From: Zhengitettix transpicula
Taxonomy: Eukaryota; Arthropoda; Insecta; Orthoptera; Tetrigidae
NCBI GenBank assembly: GCA_037074705.1
Contig: CM073591.1
Span: 63,552,897-63,616,896, forward strand
Direction of reading: 5' to 3'
DNA length: 64,000 bases
The position numbers and the translations under genes were made by a program. Below, in pieces: positions 58,401 to 64,000 of the stretch. Positions within the stretch are counted from its first letter, which is position 1. Each line of letters starts with the position of its first letter. The notes beneath the pieces were generated by a model, which did no database searches, had not been told where the DNA came from, and was given only the letters and a program-made list of their open reading frames with translations.

Positions 58401-60881
58401 CACTCAGCAGTTTCAATTTTATTTTTAATAATGGTATCATTATTACCATAAATTTTCTCATGGTGTAGGCTTCTATTTTCATTCCAAGAACACTTGGATT
58501 TTTTGGACTTTTTCTTTACAGCTATTATTTGACTATACAGAGATGCAGGAGAACAGGACTCAGGAGTATGATCACCTTTATTTTTAACTGCAACACTTTC
58601 CCGAAAAGTATCTTCACACTTAGAATCTACATTTAAACCGGTGATTCTATTTTTATCATCACTGTTTTCTTCAACAAAATTTTTGGAATCTAATTCAGAG
58701 AAATGAATGTCTTTTAGAGTTGTATTGTTGGGGGTGTTGTCATTGAATGATTTATTTTCTTGCTGGAACATTTCAATTTTATCAACAAACCTAGTAGACT
58801 CATTAGATAGTTTGTCTTCATTGTTTACATCTACAGTTGTTGAGAGAATTTGTGATTTATTTACTGGCTTAGAATAAGTTACAATAACAGTGTCGAGTCT
58901 TGATGCAACTTCTGATGTCATTCTCTTTGGAGGCGCAGTCATCATTCCCCATCTGGAAGGGCGTTTGCGTGGGGTTGCATGTATTTTGGAAGAGAGAGTA
59001 TTTGAATATGCTGGCTGAACTTCTTCTGTTGATGATGATGAAACTGTGCAGTCAATTGATTCCACGTTCTGAACTTCAAATACAGGAGATAAACATTGCT
59101 GGACTGTTGGTAAAGAAGCTATAAGAGGATGTGGAGGGTTATTTAATTCAACTTGTTTTGAATATGTTTCTTCTACTGAAAGATTTTCTTTAGTAACATT
59201 CAGCTTTGGAAACATTATAGAATCTTCTGAAAAAGATATATTTTCATAAATATTTAACATAGATGTTTTATTATTAAAGTTAAGCTTTTGGAAATGCTTA
59301 GAAGTTTCTGCTTCTTCTGTTGATACAGGAATTTTGATGGGCTTTTGAGTATTTTCATCTTTACAGTTTGCAAATCTTGGCATTGATTTGCATGGTGTTT
59401 GTATCTTATATGAAAGAATGCTTTCTCCTTCATTTGTGTTTCCTTCTTCCTGCATTTCTGAATGTCTTGCAGTATTAACTGGAGAATTACTTTCTGCCTG
59501 TCTATCAACTTCAGGGTTAGAAGATAATTCAACAAGCAACCTCAAATTGTCTTTACTATCTTCTTTGCTTTCTATTGATTCCTTCCCAACTTTAAGGGGT
59601 ACATCTTCATCGCTAAAAATTTCTTGTTTTATTTCATTTTCCTTTAAAATTTTATGGGGTAAAGAATCATTTGAGTTTGACGACTGTTCCTCTGAAAAAA
59701 CAGTGTCTGCTGCATTTTCTTGTTTTTCATCATTTTCTTCATATTCAACACTCTCGTCGTCATCATCATCATCTTCATCTTCATCTTCAGCAGAAGAACA
59801 AAAATTATCATGACTTTCATCTGAAACAAACGTACAAAAAACAATACACTTAAATGATGAGCCATTACTAATGATGTTTAGAGGGTAAATATTTATATTA
59901 CAATTGCAAAATACTGACAATGGCTCAAGGGCTGTAAAGTCACCGGACTCTCCTATGATATGCATTGCAGCCCTGTATAAGTAAGGAAGGCTGTTAATAC
60001 TACACTTAAAAGATGAGTAAAAAATCCTCCTCCTTTTGACTGTTTGATTTTTAATCAAGATTCACATATCAAATACTACATTTTCAACTCCATTTTATTA
60101 CTTTCTAATAAATAGTCTATTGATCAACTGAAATTATTAATATAAGTCATGAATTTAATGTTGTCTTTCTCATCAACAACAAATCCTCCTCATTCTAACT
60201 ATATCAAGCCCTGTTGCTTGCTGAACCTTTTTCAAATAAATTGCCAATTGGGAATTTCAGGATTATGAAGACATCAATTTTCTAAATGATGCTTGATTTT
60301 TGAACACTTAGTGTGGTTGAAAATTAAGGTTACTTACATACACCACACAATCATTATTCTAATACACATAATAATAAATCTATATTGATTCACCAATGAT
60401 ATTGAAATAATTTTCAGCTTCATTCAAGTAATTGTATCAATTATTAACAACAGCATACTTTTCTAATACAATGTTATGAATGGATAGAGGTAAAAGATTT
60501 ATGGCAGATTGGTAAAATATATTTTAAATGAAGGGTGTATTTGATTCTTGTTAAAGCCGAAGCATGACAATTTTTGACTGACATTTTTTAGAAAAATCAT
60601 TAATTAATGACAAACCATCATCTTCATCATCAGACGTGACACTCTTCTCTCTGTTATCACGTTTGTGACTATTATCATCACTACTTCGAAGGGTTCTACC
60701 ACTATTATTTTTTGTTTCTTTTTCATTTTTGTTTCCTTCAACAGCACTTCTTCCTCCTGTCTTCACTTCAGTTGAATTTCTTCGTTTTGATGGTGCTGGA
60801 GATCTTTCGGAAGATGAAGATGGTGACCTACGTCTTTTGCACAATGACTTTGTATTTGGAGGAGAATCTGCTCGGGGTTTC
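37474..60881 (-). CDS. Large low-complexity, probably nuclear protein; 3' ten exons (5' end outside window)
   Basis: Minus-strand exons in order: 60881-60583 (or to 60616), 59820-57392, 56628-56539, 55400-55118, 53651-53476, 50841-50770, 41368-41211, 40617-40437, 39036-38868, 37559-37474. All have GT-AG introns and the phases match, giving about 1,313 residues to the TAA. In order: a basic Ser-rich block (RRRSPSSSSERSPAPSKRR), an acidic run, a long Ser/Asn-rich part with RKRPSRWG and ISLDDRIELEL, repeated GNMLQV(V/I)P motifs, poly-Pro, a charged coiled coil, GRKTVKFADG plus PGEGTSPSAGE, poly-Lys, an Asp/Glu run and a Pro/Tyr-rich tail. The mix suggests a chromatin or RNA-processing scaffold, but I cannot name it. 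The first exon starts in mid-codon, so the N-terminus lies beyond 64,000 or in unrecognised exons. Confidence 0.8.
37815..37926 (-). repeat. Second tRNA-derived SINE family
   Basis: On the minus strand: GCCAACTAGGGTAGCTCAGT AAGAGAATC..., with A box TAGCTCAGTAAG and B box GGGTTCATCCC, then a body GTATGGTTGAGATTTTTCC ATCCAGTTACTTTAATTA. The body recurs at 42,705-42,765 in the same orientation. The head differs from the SINE at 13,395, so it is a separate family. The cloverleaf is not intact, so it is not a working tRNA gene. Confidence 0.7.
37927..38867. other. Intron of the minus-strand gene, unassigned
   Basis: AT-rich intron between the last two exons. No coding match or clear repeat. Confidence 0.5.
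38868..39036 (-). CDS. Exon: acidic run then Pro/Tyr-rich segment
   Basis: Acceptor TTTTAATTTTAG, donor A|GTAAGT; 56 codons plus one base. It starts VKIIRQINVDDDEEDEDDDD, then Pro-Ser-Pro runs and LYPYTSAYIGPGYAYS. The last base joins TG of the next exon (37,559) to make Met, followed by LQPGDAAPQ and the C-terminus LTPPLTQ. It is the penultimate exon. The acidic run directly follows the poly-Lys tract of the exon at 40,617-40,437. Confidence 0.8.
41369..44255. other. Intron of the minus-strand gene, left part
   Basis: AT-rich. Contains a partial copy of the second SINE family at 42,705-42,765 (minus). No other feature recognised; the 61-codon frame at 43,114 is chance. Confidence 0.45.
44256..44477 (-). 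pseudogene. SMIM12-like (UPF0767) intronless copy
   Basis: A 73-codon frame starts MLHIIYAFIFSYVLYITLPIA, continues TVIGVIGYKVKGFLSGKYT and ends REERMLKESLEKYVTKVDGLKE. Family members share a short N-terminus, a Y(V)xYxTxP(I/V)A membrane segment, VGxxGY, a charged linker and a REER/REDR helix; human SMIM12 is 92 residues. Here the family's C-terminal tail is missing because of a stop (TAG) soon after LKE. With no introns, and lying in a 9.4-kb intron of another gene on the same strand, it looks like a retrocopy, probably dead. A functional short form cannot be ruled out. Confidence 0.55.
44478..49254. other. Intron of the minus-strand gene, middle part
   Basis: AT-rich. The minus-strand frames at 47,409-47,739 and 48,086-48,394 show no recognisable domain. 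A few GC-richer patches (45,300-45,480; 47,600-47,830) may be old transposon pieces but I could not assign them. Confidence 0.4.
49255..49545 (-). repeat. tRNA-derived SINE, most complete copy
   Basis: On the minus strand the head reads CGGCGGCCTAGATGGTTAAG, an anticodon-region stretch, then CAGGTTCAAGTCCTGCCTG (B box complement at 49,452-49,462), with about 35 bases between A- and B-like parts. The body is AATATTTTCAGTCTTTCC... and the tail GACTTCGTCGCCAAATTAG. The head retains the region missing from the copy at 13,395. Confidence 0.75.
49578..49812. repeat. Penelope-like B-type terminal hairpin
   Basis: CTTACCAGAAATCAATAG TTGGTCCAGTCTGGCATAGG pairs with CCTATGACAGGCTGGACC AACGATTGATTTCAGGAAAG. 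The outer end CTCTCTTTCCTATCCAAATG is the B-arm terminus. Confidence 0.7.
49813..50769. other. Intron, unassigned
   Basis: AT-rich. A phrase at about 50,393-50,415 (AATACCACACAACATTTC) matches the repeat-tail phrase at 32,158 (TACCACACAACGTTTC). Confidence 0.4.
51850..53220 (-). mobile_element. LINE reverse-transcriptase relic
   Basis: Read on the minus strand in several frames: RQGCCLSPFLFNI (near 52,595-52,640), IQFADDIVL with the catalytic FADD at 52,504-52,515, LVLYGAEMWMLKREDEKML (near 52,130-52,190), RERKMIWVG and KGKW-type C-terminal words (51,853-52,040). These are the conserved palm and C-terminal motifs of non-LTR retrotransposons common in insects. Stops and frameshifts throughout make it inactive. 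The endonuclease domain was not recognised. It lies in the intron between 50,841 and 53,476. Confidence 0.75.
53476..53651 (-). CDS. Exon: charged coiled-coil segment
   Basis: 58 codons, with two bases completing a split Ala codon. After SIPFLSPMEVAQTQTEADQ comes an unbroken Arg/Glu/Lys stretch (RKMERERRRLEKERRRQEK and so on) expected to form a long charged helix. It ends LLLKAEYAIK at the donor. The next exon (50,841-50,770, 24 codons) continues KAMQQDTEVITAVDVDLEE. Confidence 0.8.
54105..54610 (+). mobile_element. Mariner transposase relic (catalytic part)
   Basis: Plus-strand fragments in shifting frames: VDESCVYYYIRDKTAEKW (family VDETWI.HY.PE.K..S..W), FFGLI.LENSKTIN (F.D.L..G.TIN), EQF, VFFHQD then YSL, MNEL. 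They are in the order of the mariner catalytic domain (two Asp regions and the HQDNAPAH block), all damaged. It sits antisense in an intron of the large gene. Confidence 0.65.
55118..56628 (-). CDS. Two exons with repeated GNMLQVVP motifs and a poly-proline run
   Basis: Exon 56,628-56,539 (30 codons) starts VGNMLQVVPAELPPQQAQQP and ends SGNILC. Exon 55,400-55,118 (94 codons plus one base) starts VVPSEKL, then twelve prolines, KSNQPSSQVLQVGNMLQVIP, and a Ser/Pro/Val-rich tail ending SHVPLA. The preceding exon ends SRVLQ, so VLQVGNMLQV(V/I)P occurs twice and GNILCVVP once, always spanning or near an exon border. Confidence 0.8.
55401..56538. other. Intron of the minus-strand gene
   Basis: AT-rich; nothing recognised. 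Confidence 0.5.
56629..57391. other. Intron of the minus-strand gene with a repeat relic
   Basis: At 56,870-56,985, GTAAACTCATCATATTTGCC AGACGATGAAGTGGCATTCACCAAAACATTG ... GATGAGTTTAC has the layout of the GAAGATGG...CGAAACGTTG relics seen elsewhere, with a short inverted repeat (GTAAACTCATC / GATGAGTTTAC) around it. Confidence 0.4.
57392..59820 (-). CDS. Large exon: acidic run and long Ser/Asn-rich disordered region
   Basis: 809 codons plus two bases; acceptor TTTGTTTCAG, donor CAG|GTGAAT. The first residues read ESHDNFCSSAEDEDEDDDDDD, followed by a long polar stretch with few hydrophobic blocks. Notable pieces: RKRPSRWGMMTAPPKRM (near 58,890-58,980), VKKKSKKSKCSW (near 58,490-58,530), SPRRISLDDRIELELRV (near 57,630-57,690), poly-Pro, a Tyr/Gln-rich piece, and PKKLGPLLPTPTHIMPDMSMW near the end. 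The composition is that of an intrinsically disordered nuclear scaffold. The open frame extends to 60,058 but the in-frame part beyond 59,820 is intron by the splice signals. Confidence 0.8.
60583..60881 (-). CDS. Exon: basic Ser/Arg-rich segment, first visible exon
   Basis: Acceptor AATGTAG then G AAA CCC; it begins in the third base of a codon, so an exon must precede it. It reads KPRADSPPNTKSLCKRRRS, the SPSSSSERSPAPSKRR block, a Lys/Asn/Glu-rich middle, then SVTSDDEDDG. Two donors keep the frame: T|GTCAGT at 60,583/60,582 and G|GTTTGT at 60,616/60,615. The second would make an unbroken DDEDDESHDN acidic junction. Confidence 0.7.
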
Positions 60882-61619
60882 CTACATTCATAAATAGAAA
60901 CAAGAATTAAAATCTAATGTAATATACGTAACACTTTTATTATCACACAATTTTATATAAATTTAAAGGAAATTCAGCCTGATAAAAAAGAACAGCCTGT
61001 ATACTGGTATAATAATAACAATAATAATGAAGTATATTGAATGTAAGGTTATCCATCATAAATAACAATATTAATTTCTTTAGGATAAACATAATGAATT
61101 CATGCCCAGACTGTATGTAGTTCAGATCTTCCTTCCTGAAAAAGGGGGGTTAAGGCCCTTCCTAACTAAATATGTTATACACTAATTGAGTGCCCGGTGA
61201 TTCCCAGGTATTTATTTAAATTAGCCTGGAGTATTAATTGATTTGACACTGACCAAGTGGTAAACATTTCATTTAACCTGCATCAATAGCACCAGTGTTT
61301 GGAAAATTTATGCATGTACATTCTCTTCCCCGGCCTAACCCCATGGCATCTAGAATTAAATAAACCACAATGATGACTGATGGTATTTGGGAATTCTCCT
61401 ACTACATGAAATAAAAGTGTCTGAAAAATAACAACAAAATAAAACAGTAAAAAATACTCACTAACTTAATAAAGTCTAAAAATAGTAATAAAGAAATACA
61501 ACCTTAAATTAAATAGAGACCAAAATATAGCTGGTATCCTAAGAAAATAAAAAAATTACCTGGTAACTTAAGAGGGTCAAAACTACTCCGGGTAACTTTT
61601 TGTCAACCACATTCGCATC
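60882..61619. other. Intron or flank with a Penelope-type arm relic
   Basis: At 61,105-61,170, TGTAGTTCAGATCTTCCTTCC TGAAAAAGG..GTTAAGGCCC resembles the inner part of a B arm. Otherwise unassigned. Confidence 0.4.
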
Positions 61620-62870
61620 CACATAGTAGAACATAAAATTTCATTAACCACCATGCTTAATGTAAGAATTAAACTCAGCAACCCCTAAAACTTGGAAACA
61701 ACACTAATATTGATCATTTTTTGCCTTACTTTTAATGTAAACCCCTTCCACCATCACCCATATGGATGCTTTCCTCCCTTGCTTCTGGATTTGAAATTGA
61801 ACACACAGAAACTCTGAAAATGGTTTATTATATGCTAATAATGACTGTTTACAAATTTTTTAAAATTCCAACCCCACTCCTAGAAGTGGAAGGTGTGTCT
61901 TAACTCCTCAGTGTTTATTCCTGGATCATAAGTAATGTGAGTATAAAGTTTCGTATAAATTTGTCTATGCATTTATGATTGTAAATTAGATTTACCCCCT
62001 TTCACCCCCACTCTTAGGGTCTGAACTACATATTAACCAGTATGGTAAATATCAGAATTAAACTTGGTGACTTCCATAACACCAGGTTCAATACCAGTCT
62101 CCATTGTTTACTCATTACTTTTATGTAATGACCTCTAACCCACATTCTCCCCCACTTCCACAAACTTCAACTTAACTGGCATAGTGAATGTCAGTATTAA
62201 GCTCATTGGCTTCTATAACCATGAATTTGACACCAATCTGGGTTATTTTACGTTATTTTTATTTAACACCCCCCCCACCCCTAAGAGGTGCTGTCTTGCC
62301 ATGTGGAAAGGGCTTGAAATTATACACTAAAACATATGAATAATCTATTAATGTTATTGTCCCCAAAAAAATTATTATTCGAATCGAAAAACTGCTGTTT
62401 TAACATGCTTTAAAATTCCTCTCCACCTCCAAGCCTGGGGGCATAACCATGATTTAACTGGCATGGTGAATGTTTAGAATTAACCTCATTGACTGCTATA
62501 ACACTGGATTTGACACCAGTCAGGGTTGTTTTACGCTTTTTATGTAACGTCCCTCCAACTCGACCATTATTGGTGCTTTACGGGGTTGAAATTATACACT
62601 AAAATATCTGGATAAAATCTATTAATCACATTGACCCTGAAAAGTAATTAATCGACACTAATATCACCAGTTTTAGCATGTTTTGAAATTTCACCCCTTG
62701 TAAGTTTCCTTACACATCGAAAACCCGACAAAATCTTCGCAGGGGTGCGCAGAACAACTACGAAAGTTTCACTGTAAGCGGATGAATGGTTTAGGTACAC
62801 ATAGGAACACAGACAAACAATCGTATATAATCATATAACAATTGTATATATACATATATATTAGCATGTT
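61620..62870 (+). repeat. Degenerate tandem repeat, units of about 130-300 bp
   Basis: The phrase (A)CTGGCATGGTGAATGT..AGAATTAA..CTCATTGACT..CTATAAC.. followed by GGATTTGACACCAGTCTGGG TT recurs near 62,033, 62,175 and 62,453, with weaker forms near 61,650. Between them come ACCCCCCC-type C-rich stretches and TGAAATTATACACTAAAA (62,310; 62,586). Near 62,735-62,815 is CAGGGGTGCGCAGAACAACT ACGAAAGTTTCACTG, which looks like a transposon end. No coding sequence was recognised. Confidence 0.55.
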
Positions 62871-63230
62871 TTAAAATTCCTCCCCACCCCCCGGTCATTT
62901 TTTCAATTACGTTGTATGTAAACCCTTCCCACTATCACCACCCGTATGGGGAGTAGCTTGACTTTATTAGGTTTGCGAGTATATTTTTATTGTTTTATAT
63001 TATTATTTTTTATGTAGTAAATTCCCTAATACCATCAGTCATTATCCTGGTTATAGAGGAGGGGAATGTACCCATGTACATATATATGTATATATATGCT
63101 ATATGTAATGCTATATGTAATGCTTTTGAATATGAAATATATTATACATGCGTCAGATAATTTTTGAATAAAGAAATTATCAAATCTTAAATTCAACATA
63201 ACTATTGTCTTCACGACAGGTTATATTACA

Positions 63231-63768
63231 ATTTTTTTTTAGGGTAACAGGCTAAATGAGGATAATCCACATGGTGGCAACTCCCCTTTAATAGCATAAG
63301 AAGGGATTTGAAAGGGGGATGCGGAAGGGATTTGAAAGGGGGATGCGGAAGGGCAGAGGAAGGTAGCCTAGGGTTAACTAGGGCTCCCGGGATATAGTTT
63401 AAGGAACCTACCCAGCATTCGCCTAAAAGTAATGCCGGGAAAACCTGCATCAGGTAGGTCGGACATTGGGTACTTGTCCCACGCCCTTCCGATAGCAGGA
63501 GAAGAGTTTGCTGTGGGGTCGCAGCATTCCCTTCTCCATACCTCGACCAGTTTAGGAGGCAGCTGGCCGACTGTTCCAATGGGAACAGCGGACAACCCTT
63601 ATCGTATGCCCAAGGTCTGTGACCCCGGAACATACATCTCTCAAAACATGCGGAGGTGCCTCGGATATTGGGAACCTTAGTTCAAAAACGGAGAGAGGAA
63701 AAGGCATCCCTTTTTTTGTTTCACCTACAAGGTTCTGCCTGCGAGAGAATAACCCTCGCAGACTGCTT
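63231..63768 (-). repeat. 573-bp retroposon, third copy, 5'-truncated
   Basis: The reverse complement matches 5,110-5,640. The T run at 63,231-63,240 is the A tail; GGATCC-proximal, TAGCCCGGG-like and GGTCGAGGCACGG-like blocks follow in order, up to CTGCGAGGGTTATTCTCTCGCAGG at 63,738-63,762. It lacks the first hairpin, and near its tail it has a local duplication of GGATTTGAAAGGGGGATGCGG (63,305-63,352). Confidence 0.65.
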
Positions 63769-64000
63769 ATCATCATATATTTTAGTAATCTCAGGACATG
63801 GTTTTAAACTGATGCAACACCTTTTTGACTGGTAGTGCAAGACTAGTTTTGAGACTTAATTCCAGAGACCAAACATTAACCCATTCTCTACGTGTTCCAC
63901 ATGGTAACTGACTGCTCCGCGTTTTCACAAAAAATGTGACGCAACCACACAACAATACCAACGCGGCACTGCACCAAACAATTGTCGTGCTGCAATTGTT
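63769..64000. other. Unassigned end of window
   Basis: No gene or repeat recognised. Confidence 0.4.

Noticed and set aside
57956..58468. 170-codon plus-strand frame
   Set aside because: Shadow of the large minus-strand exon 57,392-59,820, whose composition and splice sites explain the region. Same for plus-strand frames at 58,900, 59,388 and 59,671.

Overview
This window is animal nuclear DNA, most likely from an arthropod and probably an insect with a large, transposon-rich genome. The evidence is spliced genes with GT-AG introns, AT-rich intergenic DNA, long (TA)n tracts, an arthropod-style TATA plus initiator promoter, and many relics of mariner, hAT, Helitron, LINE, SINE and Penelope-like elements. 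There are no prokaryotic operons, CRISPR arrays, rRNA genes or intact tRNA genes. All names come from reading translations by eye; no database search was run.

Layout of the left part (1-28,000, genes on the + strand). A three-exon NDUFA4-family gene spans 100-7524. Its 7-kb second intron holds a mariner relic and a 3.4-kb terminal-inverted-repeat (TIR) element, which itself contains a head-to-tail dimer of a poly(A)-tailed 573-bp retroposon. A complete four-exon NIP7 gene lies at 11,741-12,888. Next comes a repeat zone (13,100-19,310): tRNA-derived SINEs, a deleted Penelope-like copy, a decayed hAT transposase, a near-perfect 102-bp hairpin and a miniature Helitron-like element. A TATA-driven three-exon gene at 22,371-27,911 encodes an unrecognised secreted, Lys/Glu-rich protein of 329 residues. 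It is the best candidate here for something undescribed.

Layout of the middle (28,290-35,280). A degenerate Penelope-like element with inverted termini is followed by many solitary or paired copies of the same kind of termini, mixed with (TA)n tracts and tRNA-derived SINEs.

Layout of the right part (37,474-60,881, - strand). Ten exons encode the last ~1,313 residues of a large, low-complexity, presumably nuclear protein: a basic Ser/Arg-rich segment, an acidic segment, proline-rich blocks, a charged coiled coil, a Lys-rich tract and a Pro/Tyr-rich C-terminus. Its 5' end lies beyond the window. I could not name the family. Its introns hold a SMIM12-like intronless copy, a LINE relic, a mariner relic and SINEs. 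Beyond 60,882 there is only repetitive DNA, including a degenerate tandem repeat and an inverted copy of the 573-bp retroposon.

The genes do not form a shared pathway. NDUFA4 is a mitochondrial respiratory protein and NIP7 a 60S ribosome-biogenesis factor. The last two are unrecognised.
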